NCBI GenBank assembly: GCA_007122555.1
Contig: SKTL01000047.1
Coordinates: 1-5,535 of the forward strand
DNA length: 5,535 bases
DNA from: Thermomicrobiaceae bacterium
GTDB lineage: Bacteria > Chloroflexota > Chloroflexia > Thermomicrobiales > Thermomicrobiaceae
Direction of reading: 5' to 3'
This document shows, one piece after another, positions 1-5,535 of this stretch. The notes below the pieces were generated by a model. It did no database searches. It was not told where the DNA came from and worked only from the letters and a program-made list of their open reading frames with translations. Position 1 is the stretch's first letter. Each line of letters starts with the position of its first letter. The position numbers were made by a program, and so were the translations under genes.

Positions 1-225
1 GAGGGAACTGGGCAGCTCTGGCGGGAACTCGATACTGAGGAAGAAACGGTCGAGCTGAACACCGGGAGCTGCGTCAACATCCCGACCGGCGCGGCGTTTC
101 AGTTTCGCTCTGACGGCGAGCGCCCGCTCCGAATGCTGATGCTGACGGTTCCCCCGTGGCCCGGGCCCGAGGAGGCGGTCGCAGCCGATGGCGCCTGGCA
201 GCCAGGATCCCACGCTGAATCCTGA
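1..225 (+). CDS. Cupin-domain protein, C-terminal fragment (5' end outside window)
   Basis: Frame 1 is open from the first base to a TGA at 223-225 and gives 74 residues; the N-terminal part lies before the window. The visible part reads like the second half of a small single-domain cupin: a GQLWREL strand (residues 4-10), then a VELNTGSCVNIPTG turn (17-30), a FQFR strand (33-36), LRMLMLTVPPWPG (43-55) and a short polar tail. In canonical cupin motif 2 (P-x-G-x-x-H) a metal-binding histidine would fall at residue 33, but a phenylalanine is there, so this ligand is missing and a metal-dependent enzyme role is doubtful. Many small cupins of this style are unassigned sugar- or ligand-binding or stress-related proteins, and no substrate can be named. 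The gene runs in the same direction as the regulator 82 bp downstream, but a separate promoter seems to lie between them. The fold is fairly sure; the function is unknown. Confidence 0.75.
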   Translation, partial: EGTGQLWRELDTEEETVELNTGSCVNIPTGAAFQFRSDGERPLRMLMLTVPPWPGPEEAVAADGAWQPGSHAES

Positions 226-236
226 CGATCCACTGG

Positions 237-266
237 TTGACATAGCCGTTGAGCGCGGCGCATTAT
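237..266 (+). promoter_or_regulatory. Putative sigma70-type promoter of the LuxR-family regulator
   Basis: A perfect -35 consensus TTGACA is at 237-242 and a -10-like CATTAT (4 of 6 matches to TATAAT) at 261-266, with an 18-bp spacer. Transcription would start near 273 and leave a leader of about 35 nt before the ATG at 308. It lies entirely in the gap after the cupin stop codon, so the regulator can be expressed independently of the cupin. This is pattern matching only. Confidence 0.5.
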
Positions 267-270
267 CATT

Positions 271-294
271 TCAGTGATCTCGAAGAATCAGTGA
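271..294 (+). repeat. Short direct repeat TCAGTGA in the regulator's leader
   Basis: The heptamer TCAGTGA occurs at 271-277 and again at 288-294, 17 bp apart start to start. The first copy would sit on the predicted transcription start and the second just before the ribosome binding region. It might be an operator half-site pair, for example for autoregulation, but a 7-bp repeat in a short stretch may be chance. Confidence 0.25.
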
Positions 295-307
295 CGGGAT
301 AACCTAA

Positions 308-3226
308 ATGGATCGGGCATCTGACAGTCCCGATACACCTGACCTGACGTCACCGCTTCCCGGCCGGCAATCCGAGCAGGATGCGCTTGGCCGTCTGCTC
401 GAGCAAGTCCTGCGCGGCGATGGCGCTGTTGTCCTGATCAGCGGCGATGCCGGAATCGGTAAAACGACGCTCTCGGATCGACTCGCCAATCAGGCGCGTC
501 GCCAATCGGCGCTTGTACTGACGGGTAACTGTTACGGAACAACCACCGGACAGCCGTTCGCGCCATGGATCAAGATTCACCGCGAGCTCTGCGCGGCACT
601 TACCGGATCCCGCGACGCGCCAGTCGCGCTGAGCCCCGAGACAGTAGATTCGGCCGGTAGCCCTGATGAACTCTATGAACGGATCAGTGGGGATTTCCGC
701 GCGGCCGCCAGCGGGCAACCACTGGTCGTCATAATCGAAGACATCCACTGGGCGGATACCGCCAGCCTGGAGCTGCTTCGCTATTTCGCCCGTCAGATTT
801 CGGCGCATGCAATCATGCTGGTCGCGACCTGCCGGAATGACGAGCCGCGGCCTGACAGCGCGCTGTCCGAGTGCGTACCGGAAATCGTTCGCGAATCCCG
901 GGCGCACCGTTTTGAGCTTCGCCGCCTTGGCCTGCCGGACGTTCAGGAATTCATTGAAACGAGTGATGTTCACGGAGCGGTTGATCCAGAGACGCTGGGT
1001 AAATACCTGCACACTCGCTCCGAGGGAAATCCATTCTTCATGACCGAGCTGTTTCGGGAGCTCACGCGAGACGGAGCGCCGGCCGATATCCAGGCGCTTC
1101 CTGTTCCGTCGCTTGTCCGCCAGGTGATTGAGAATCGCGTTCATCGGCTGACCGAAGAGACGCGGTCGCTGCTCGCCATTGCTTCGGTTATTGGACAGGA
1201 CGTGCCCGTTAATCTCTGGCGGAGCGTTTCGCAGGTTGACGACAGCACGCTCGCCGGCGTGATTGAGGAAGCCGAATCCAACCATTTGCTGCAGGAATCC
1301 GGCGACGGTCGGAATGTCCGCTTCACGCACGGACTCATGCAGGAGACGCTGTATCAGCAGCAGGTCGCATTGCGCCGGTGGAGTATTCACCGGCAGATCG
1401 CCGAGTATCTCGCCAGCCAGCCACAGGCGACCGCTGGAGCAGTCGCCCACCACTTCGCTAACGCCAACGATAGCCGCGCGATCGAATGGCTGGTTCGCGC
1501 GGGACAGGATGCGCTCGATCTCTACGCCGGCCAGGATGCGGTTCAATCGATCAACCGAGTCCAAGAACTTGCCGATCAGTCCGGGATTCCGATGCCGTTG
1601 GAGGCATACCGGATTCGTGCGCGCGCGCTGGAGATGCTGGGAGCGACTGAGTCGGCGCGGTCAGATCTCAGCCGTCTGCTGCAACTCTCCCGGGAAGCAG
1701 GCAACCCGGCTGACGAGTGCCAAGCCTTGATCGATCTTGCCATGCTCTGGGCTGCGCAGGACTATCAACAGTGCGGAGATTACCTGAAGGAAGCGCTCCA
1801 GATCGCCAGGCAGGTTGGTGATGACCGTCTGTACGCGCAGTGCCTCAATCGACTGGCGAACTGGCAGGCGAACACCGGCGAGTTCGATCCGGCGATTGAA
1901 ATGCACCAGGATGCGCTCGACCTGTTCGAGCGCATCGACGACCGGGATGGTATCGCTGATACGCTGGACCTGCTTGGCACAACCGACTATCTGGCCGGCA
2001 ATTATCTGCGAAGTCGGGATTACCTGGAGCGATCAGTCGCGATCTCCCGGGATCAGGGCAACAAGTGGCGTCTTGCATCCAGTCTGGCGCTCCTTTGCAA
2101 CATCGGTGGCGATATGGACTCGACATTCGATGCTGTTCCCGTAGCGTCCCGCAGCGCCGAGTACTGGATTGCCGCGGGGCAGGAGTCAATCCAGACCGCT
2201 CGGGAGATCGGCTGGATGTCTGGCGAAGCGTTCGGACTGGCAATGCTCGGCGCCGTTCATTGCTTCCGGGGAAACCTGGGACAATCGTTGCAGTGTGCGG
2301 AGTCCGCCGAGGCGATTGCGCACCGGATCGGACATCAGCAGTGGCTGACCGCTGCTTCACTGGTTCTCGGCGTAAGCTGGAGCGAGCTACTGGATGCCAG
2401 CCGTGCGGAGTATTACCTGGAACGAACCCTGGGTCACGCCCGTGCGATGGGATCTCACATCTGGATTCTGACCACAGCCGCGGCGCTGGCCAATCTCCGG
2501 CTGGAGCGTGGAGACGACAGCGGAATGGACCTGCTGGAGCCGTTCAGGGAAACAGAGCTGACCGGCAAGGCGCATGCAAAACGCGCCTTCCAATTCGCCT
2601 GGGCCAATCAGCTCCGGTTTGCCGGGGAGCTGGACCATGCGCTGTGGGTGACCGACCGGCTCTTCTCATATAATGAGCCGCAAGCCGGACTAGAAGGCAC
2701 TCCGCAGGTTCTCAAATTGCGAGCGGAGATACTCAGGGACCTGGGACGACTTGACGAGGCGGTATCGGTGTTGACCGATGCCGAGAACATCACCGACTCA
2801 CTGGGGCTCAAGGCGATGCGATGGAGGGTTGCAATCAGCAGGGCGGAGGTCGAGTCGCTCCGGGGAGATACGCCCGCGGCCCAGACGCACCTGCAGAGAG
2901 CCAGGGAAAGCGCAGTCGAGATTGCCCGTGATGTCCGGGATCCGACCATACGCAAGCGATTCATTGATGGCGTTGAAGAGCGCATCGCTGGGGTAAGTTT
3001 GTCGACCGGGCGCGCGAAGAACGTGGCCGGACTTTCCCCGCGCGAGATGGAGGTTCTCCGACTGGTGGCGAATGGAGAGACCGACGCACGGGTGGCCGAG
3101 CAACTCTTCATCAGCCCCCGTACCGTGGCGCGACACCTTCAATCGATCTATACCAAGCTGAATGTTAACTCTCGCACAGCCGCAACGCGTTTTGCCCTGG
3201 AACATGACCTGATCAGTCAAGAATGA
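308..3226 (+). CDS. Large ATP-binding LuxR-family (LAL-type) transcriptional regulator
   Basis: The 972-residue protein has the order typical of MalT/LAL-type signal-transduction ATPases. An AAA/NTPase module occupies about residues 18-250, with Walker A GDAGIGKT at 46-53 and a Walker B strand VVIIED at 140-145 followed by IHWAD. A linker or winged-helix region spans about 265-350. A long alpha-helical array spans about 390-875, with TPR-like repeats clearest at 470-600 (LNRLANWQANTGEFDPAIE, LDLLGTTDYLAGNYLRSRDY). The LuxR/GerE helix-turn-helix is at 908-967, with LSPREMEVLRLVANG and the recognition part ISPRTVARHLQSIYTKLNV. In this family ATP and a ligand or partner sensed by the helical array drive oligomerisation, and the HTH then binds promoters, usually as an activator. 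There is no signal peptide or membrane segment, so it should be cytoplasmic. The ATG at 308 directly follows an in-frame TAA (305-307), which rules out a longer start; GGGA at 296-299 is only a weak Shine-Dalgarno. Both nucleotide-binding motifs and the HTH look intact. Ligand and targets are unknown; the oxidoreductase just downstream is the obvious candidate target. Confidence 0.93.
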   Translation: MDRASDSPDTPDLTSPLPGRQSEQDALGRLLEQVLRGDGAVVLISGDAGIGKTTLSDRLANQARRQSALVLTGNCYGTTTGQPFAPWIKIHRELCAALTGSRDAPVALSPETVDSAGSPDELYERISGDFRAAASGQPLVVIIEDIHWADTASLELLRYFARQISAHAIMLVATCRNDEPRPDSALSECVPEIVRESRAHRFELRRLGLPDVQEFIETSDVHGAVDPETLGKYLHTRSEGNPFFMTELFRELTRDGAPADIQALPVPSLVRQVIENRVHRLTEETRSLLAIASVIGQDVPVNLWRSVSQVDDSTLAGVIEEAESNHLLQESGDGRNVRFTHGLMQETLYQQQVALRRWSIHRQIAEYLASQPQATAGAVAHHFANANDSRAIEWLVRAGQDALDLYAGQDAVQSINRVQELADQSGIPMPLEAYRIRARALEMLGATESARSDLSRLLQLSREAGNPADECQALIDLAMLWAAQDYQQCGDYLKEALQIARQVGDDRLYAQCLNRLANWQANTGEFDPAIEMHQDALDLFERIDDRDGIADTLDLLGTTDYLAGNYLRSRDYLERSVAISRDQGNKWRLASSLALLCNIGGDMDSTFDAVPVASRSAEYWIAAGQESIQTAREIGWMSGEAFGLAMLGAVHCFRGNLGQSLQCAESAEAIAHRIGHQQWLTAASLVLGVSWSELLDASRAEYYLERTLGHARAMGSHIWILTTAAALANLRLERGDDSGMDLLEPFRETELTGKAHAKRAFQFAWANQLRFAGELDHALWVTDRLFSYNEPQAGLEGTPQVLKLRAEILRDLGRLDEAVSVLTDAENITDSLGLKAMRWRVAISRAEVESLRGDTPAAQTHLQRARESAVEIARDVRDPTIRKRFIDGVEERIAGVSLSTGRAKNVAGLSPREMEVLRLVANGETDARVAEQLFISPRTVARHLQSIYTKLNVNSRTAATRFALEHDLISQE

Positions 3227-3243
3227 GGCTCGCTCCTTCGTGC

Positions 3244-3301
3244 ATTGGTCAATTCTGCTCATGCTGTCCGGGCATCAGCCGCTCCATTCAATTGGTCAAT
3301 T
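3244..3301 (+). promoter_or_regulatory. Two copies of a palindromic 11-mer, operator-like, in the spacer before the oxidoreductase
   Basis: ATTGGTCAATT occurs at 3244-3254 and 3291-3301, 47 bp apart. Similarity extends rightwards as TGCT with a one-base offset (ends 3259 and 3305). The core ATTG-GT-CAAT is an inverted repeat, and in the second copy the symmetry widens to AATTG-GT-CAATT (3290-3301). Repeated dyads in a 156-bp intergenic gap are typical of transcription factor sites. The second copy ends 81 bp before the oxidoreductase start. The binding protein is unknown; the adjacent LuxR-type regulator is a guess. No convincing -35/-10 pair was found in the spacer; a TATTCT at 3331-3336 is the best -10 candidate, and TTGATG at 3305-3310 lies 20 bp upstream of it, which is too far for a strong call. 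Confidence 0.5.
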
Positions 3302-3338
3302 TGCTTGATGATCCAGCCGACGCCAGCTCCTATTCTGG

Positions 3339-3364
3339 GAACAGTTCAATCTGTTCGTCTGAAC
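3339..3364 (+). promoter_or_regulatory. Overlapping inverted repeats upstream of the oxidoreductase
   Basis: GAACAG (3339-3344), a 6-nt gap and CTGTTC (3351-3356) form a perfect dyad. A second dyad, GTTCA (3344-3348) with TGAAC (3360-3364), overlaps it, so the two could not form as RNA hairpins at once. They lie just after the -10-like TATTCT (3331-3336) and shortly before the ribosome binding site at 3371-3376. An operator near the transcription start or alternative leader structures are both possible. The arms are short, so chance is not excluded. Confidence 0.35.
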
Positions 3365-3370
3365 CACGAA

Positions 3371-3376
3371 AGGGAG
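3371..3376 (+). promoter_or_regulatory. Ribosome binding site that fixes the oxidoreductase start
   Basis: AGGGAG lies 6 nt before the ATG at 3383. The reading frame is open further upstream to a TTG at 3245, but that start has no comparable site and would add 46 residues that are unlike the conserved N-terminus, so the ATG at 3383 is preferred. Confidence 0.8.
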
Positions 3377-3382
3377 CACGAT

Positions 3383-4807
3383 ATGTCTACTGCGCAGATC
3401 GCCACGCTTGACGGTCGGGAAGTTCCGTTGACCGCTGAGACGCTCGAGACATTCCGGGAAGGGTTCCGCGGTCAGATCCTGGAGCAGGGCGAACCAGGGT
3501 ATGACGACGCCCGTAAGCTCTGGAACGGCATGCATGACAAGTATCCGGCGCTCATTGCCCGCTGCTCCGGGACGGCGGATGTCGTCGCCGCCGTGAATTT
3601 CGCGCGCGATCAGGGGCTGTTGCTCTCAGTCCGCGGCGGCGGCCACAATGTGGCCGGAAACGCCGTGGCTGACGGCGGTCTGATGATCGACATGTCGCTG
3701 ATGCGCGGTGTTCACGTCGACGCCGCCCGCAAGACTGCTCGCGTGCAGGCGGGAGCTCGTTGGGGTGATGTAGACCGCGAGACGCAGCTCCACGGTCTGG
3801 TCACGCCCGGCGGGGAGATCTCAACCACCGGCGTCGCCGGGTACACGCTCTCCGGCGGGATGGGACTACTGCACCGGAAATGGGGCCTGGCCTGTGACAA
3901 CCTGCTCTCGGTCGAGATCGTGACCGCTGCGGGGGACGTTTTGACGGCCAGCGAAGGCGAGCACCCCGATCTGTTCTGGGCGGTCCGCGGCGGCGGCGGG
4001 AATTTCGGCGTGGTGACCTCATTCGAGTACCGGTTGCATCAACTCGGGCCGGAAGTCTTCGCCGCGGCGGTCATCTATCTGGCCGATAACGGTGAGCATA
4101 TCCTGAACAAGTGGTGGGAATTCACCCGAAGCTCCCCGGATGAAGTCACCGGACAGATTATCCTCTGGACCGTGCCGGAGATCCCGGAGATTCCGGCGCA
4201 ATATCACGGCAAGCCGGCGATGTTCGTGCTCGGCATGTATGCCGGACCGGTCGAGGATGGCGTCCGCGTGCTGCAGCCACTTCGCGAGATCGAGGAACCG
4301 TTGCTGGATCTCAGCGAAGCGGCGCCGTATGTGATGCATCAGTCCGGATTTGACGACTTCTTCCCCGATGGCGCGCTCTACTACTGGAAATCGCTGACAG
4401 TGGATGCGCTCTCGGATCAGATCAATCGGATAATGCTCCGGCAGCTCTCCGAACGCCCCTCGCTGGAGACGCCGCTCGTCCTTCGTCATCTGGGCGGCGC
4501 AATGGGTCGTGTCCCCGAAGATGCGACCGCATACGGGAACCGGTCGGCTCAGTACAACATCAGCATCGACGGGCGCTGGTCGGATCCAGCGGACAGCGAG
4601 ACGAACATCGCCTGGGTCCGCAAGTGCTGGGACGAGCTGTACGACCTTTCCGGCGGCGGCGTCTATCTCAACTTCGCCGGATTCGCCGAAGACGTCGACT
4701 CGCTGGCGAGGGCCGGTCATCAGAAAAACTATGACCGGTTGCGGCAGGTCAAGCGACACTACGATCCGACGAATCTGTTCCGGATGAACATCAACATCAA
4801 GCCGTAG
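3383..4807 (+). CDS. FAD-binding oxidoreductase, berberine bridge enzyme-like (VAO/PCMH family)
   Basis: The 474-residue protein, of usual length for the family, should oxidise an alcohol, amine or sugar-like substrate using FAD and oxygen; the substrate cannot be told. The N-terminal FAD_binding_4 (PCMH) domain spans about residues 54-220. It has the flavin loop SVRGGGHNVAG (82-92), where His88 is the expected 8-alpha-histidyl FAD attachment residue, then LVTPGGEISTTGVAGYTLSGG (139-159) and FWAVRGGGGNFGVVTSFEY (198-216). The substrate region covers about 220-420. The C-terminal BBE motif is at 428-474: VYLNFAG, then NYDRLRQVKRHYDPTNLFR. In bicovalent members a cysteine attaches FAD at the position held here by Ile146, so the flavin is probably held by His88 alone, as in 6-hydroxy-D-nicotine oxidase. 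No signal peptide is visible at the chosen start, so it is probably cytoplasmic. It sits 156 bp after the LuxR-type regulator in the same direction, behind operator-like repeats, and a hairpin cluster follows its stop. The family is very sure; the reaction is open. Confidence 0.95.
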   Translation: MSTAQIATLDGREVPLTAETLETFREGFRGQILEQGEPGYDDARKLWNGMHDKYPALIARCSGTADVVAAVNFARDQGLLLSVRGGGHNVAGNAVADGGLMIDMSLMRGVHVDAARKTARVQAGARWGDVDRETQLHGLVTPGGEISTTGVAGYTLSGGMGLLHRKWGLACDNLLSVEIVTAAGDVLTASEGEHPDLFWAVRGGGGNFGVVTSFEYRLHQLGPEVFAAAVIYLADNGEHILNKWWEFTRSSPDEVTGQIILWTVPEIPEIPAQYHGKPAMFVLGMYAGPVEDGVRVLQPLREIEEPLLDLSEAAPYVMHQSGFDDFFPDGALYYWKSLTVDALSDQINRIMLRQLSERPSLETPLVLRHLGGAMGRVPEDATAYGNRSAQYNISIDGRWSDPADSETNIAWVRKCWDELYDLSGGGVYLNFAGFAEDVDSLARAGHQKNYDRLRQVKRHYDPTNLFRMNINIKP

Positions 4808-4813
4808 GGTGAT

Positions 4814-4861
4814 CGTTGGCCGGCAACGCGGGAGGGTCAGTTCCCTCCCGCGGATTCGCGG
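4814..4861. terminator. Hairpin cluster between convergent genes, probable bidirectional terminator
   Basis: The strongest element is a perfect 10-bp stem, CGCGGGAGGG (4827-4836) with CCCTCCCGCG (4843-4852), around a 6-nt loop. Two smaller dyads overlap its arms: CGTTG/CAACG (4814-4818 and 4824-4828) and CCGCG/CGCGG (4848-4852 and 4857-4861, loop GATT). It lies between the oxidoreductase stop (4807) and the stop of the minus-strand gene (4874), the expected place for a shared terminator. No T-run follows on either strand, so it is not a classic intrinsic terminator; it could act as a transcript-end stabiliser or work with Rho. Confidence 0.55.
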
Positions 4862-4873
4862 CATCTGGGGAAT

Positions 4874-5080
4874 CTAACGCTTGGTCTTCCGGTAGGTCAC
4901 CATCAGGTTCTGCGCTGGACGATAGATCATTACGCCGATCAGCGGAAGCGAGCAACCGGGTCGCGCTTCCCGGTAATCGATGCTGGCGACTTCCCAGCCG
5001 TCCGCCTCGAACTCCGCTCGTTCCCGATCAAACGCCTGCTGGTTGTTCGCGGGATACGTTCGCACCCGGGTCTCTTCCAC
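4874..5080 (-). CDS. Small conserved-looking protein of unknown function (68 aa)
   Basis: I do not recognise a named family. The 68 residues begin with a charged, probably beta-helix-type stretch (MEETRVRTYP, then an acidic helix around 14-27), a GWEVAS strand (28-33), a short hydrophobic patch PLIGVMIY (46-53) and a basic end, LMVTYRKTKR (59-68). From memory, small proteins with a GW strand, a middle hydrophobic segment and a terminal VTY-R/K strand are common as hypothetical proteins in Chloroflexota and Actinobacteria; their role is not known. The hydrophobic patch is too short to be a confident membrane span. Start choice: a TTG at 5087-5089 would directly abut the GGAGG at 5090-5094, whereas the GTG at 5078-5080 lies 9 nt after it, so GTG is preferred. 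The gene starts 24 bp after the stop of the upstream minus-strand gene, so the two are probably cotranscribed. The stop is TAG. Confidence 0.7.
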   Translation of the reverse strand: MEETRVRTYPANNQQAFDRERAEFEADGWEVASIDYREARPGCSLPLIGVMIYRPAQNLMVTYRKTKR

Positions 5081-5089
5081 GATCGGCAA

Positions 5090-5094
5090 CCTCC
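5090..5094 (-). promoter_or_regulatory. Ribosome binding site of the 68-aa gene
   Basis: On the minus strand GGAGG lies 9 nt before the GTG at 5080 and 0 nt before the TTG at 5089. This spacing is what decides for the GTG start. It lies in the 24-bp gap after the upstream gene's TAA (5105-5107). Confidence 0.65.
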
Positions 5095-5104
5095 ACCAGT
5101 CTGG

Positions 5105-5535
5105 TTAGCTATCCAGAAATGCCCGGACAATCGCTTCGGTCTCGTCGATGCCGAATCTTTCGCCGCCATCCGACTCCTGGACGTATATCTGCACATGGTG
5201 CGCCATGCCATCCTGAGTCCAGCGGATTTCGCGAACGAAATCCGGATCGTCGACGTATATTGCAATGTCATCGACCGAACCGACCTGCTCCATGTATCCA
5301 GGCGGTTCGGCGTCATCGACTGGAAACTGACTGACCTCGATCGGGTTCCGGCCAGAATCCCCCCTCTGATAGACGATCAGACGAATTCCGGACTGCACCC
5401 AGTGATCATAGAGCGGATATTCCTCGTCGAGCGCGCTGGGCAGGGGCGCTGTCTCGAAGAGCTCTGCTTCGCTCCCTGTTTCGGTAATCCATTCCTGCGA
5501 CTGAACCGGACTCGCGTGCTGGAATGGTCTCGGAA
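5105..5535 (-). CDS. Protein of unknown function, C-terminal part (N-terminus beyond window end)
   Basis: The frame is open on the minus strand from the window edge to a TAA at 5105-5107, showing the last 142 residues. A GTG at 5396-5398 could be read as a start, but the frame continues upstream with no stop and similar composition for over 130 bp, so a longer, truncated gene is preferred. The visible part is acidic and looks like alternating beta strands: WVQSGIRLIVYQRG (45-58), VDDIAIYVDD (87-96), VREIRWTQDGMAHHVQIYV (100-118), then a terminal helix IDETEAIVRAFLDS (129-142). The W-x-x-DG strand followed by a helix recalls the C-terminal domains of some secreted or lipoprotein families (DUF4367-like, anti-sigma partner-like), but this resemblance is weak and from memory only. 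Any signal peptide or membrane anchor would be in the missing N-terminus. It lies 24 bp upstream of the 68-aa gene in a probable operon. Confidence 0.75.
   Translation of the reverse strand, partial: PRPFQHASPVQSQEWITETGSEAELFETAPLPSALDEEYPLYDHWVQSGIRLIVYQRGDSGRNPIEVSQFPVDDAEPPGYMEQVGSVDDIAIYVDDPDFVREIRWTQDGMAHHVQIYVQESDGGERFGIDETEAIVRAFLDS

Noticed and set aside
350..1564. 404-codon open frame on the minus strand
   Set aside because: It lies wholly antisense to the ATPase part of the regulator, whose Walker motifs confirm the plus-strand frame. The product has no recognisable domain; such long shadows are common in GC-rich DNA.
2065..2673. 202-codon plus-strand frame inside the regulator
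   Set aside because: It is an alternate frame within the helical array; the main frame is continuous with regular TPR-like helices, and there is no sign of a frameshift.
3339..3356. LexA (SOS box) site
   Set aside because: The order is ACAG-N6-CTGT, the reverse of the E. coli CTGT-N8-ACAG box, and it does not fit the Gram-positive GAAC-N4-GTTC spacing.
3245..3382. 46-residue N-terminal extension of the oxidoreductase
   Set aside because: It would begin at a TTG without a good ribosome binding site and inside the palindromic repeat; the ATG at 3383 has AGGGAG at the right distance and a family-typical N-terminus.
4019..4864. 281-codon open frame on the minus strand
   Set aside because: It is antisense to the C-terminal half of the oxidoreductase, which carries the conserved BBE motif in the plus frame, and it would overlap the hairpin cluster.
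4816..5334. 172-codon plus-strand frame after the oxidoreductase
   Set aside because: The product is rich in Arg, Ser and Pro with no pattern, and it lies opposite two minus-strand frames that have better protein character, a Shine-Dalgarno and tight spacing.

Overview
The window is moderately GC-rich (roughly 60% by eye), gene-dense bacterial DNA with five protein genes. The gene set is a cupin, a large ATPase-type LuxR regulator, a covalent-flavin oxidoreductase and small unrecognised proteins. It would suit a Chloroflexota lineage such as Thermomicrobia, or possibly an actinobacterium. This placement is an inference from protein style only, and no rRNA or marker gene supports it.

Layout. 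Positions 1-225 (+) are the 3' end of a small cupin-fold gene. A short gap (226-307) carries a good sigma70-like promoter. It leads into a 972-residue regulator (308-3226, +) built as an AAA-type ATPase, a TPR-like helical array and a C-terminal LuxR/GerE helix-turn-helix. A 156-bp spacer (3227-3382) holds two copies of a palindromic 11-mer and a pair of overlapping inverted repeats close to the next start codon. Positions 3383-4807 (+) encode a 474-residue berberine-bridge-enzyme-like FAD oxidoreductase that appears to bind its flavin through one histidine only. A 66-bp convergent spacer packed with inverted repeats (4808-4873) follows. Two minus-strand genes then run towards it: a 68-residue protein (4874-5080) and, upstream of it, the C-terminal 142 residues of a larger unrecognised protein (5105-5535) that continues past the window edge.

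How the genes may work together. The regulator and the oxidoreductase are codirectional neighbours, and the spacer between them holds operator-like repeats. The simplest model is that the regulator, or another factor, controls the oxidoreductase through these sites; the sequence suggests this but does not prove it. The minus-strand pair is probably a separate operon sharing the convergent terminator region. No mobile element, CRISPR array, tRNA or rRNA was seen. The window does not show an obvious new multi-gene system. Its least explained parts are the repeat-bearing spacer at 3227-3382 and the two small minus-strand proteins.
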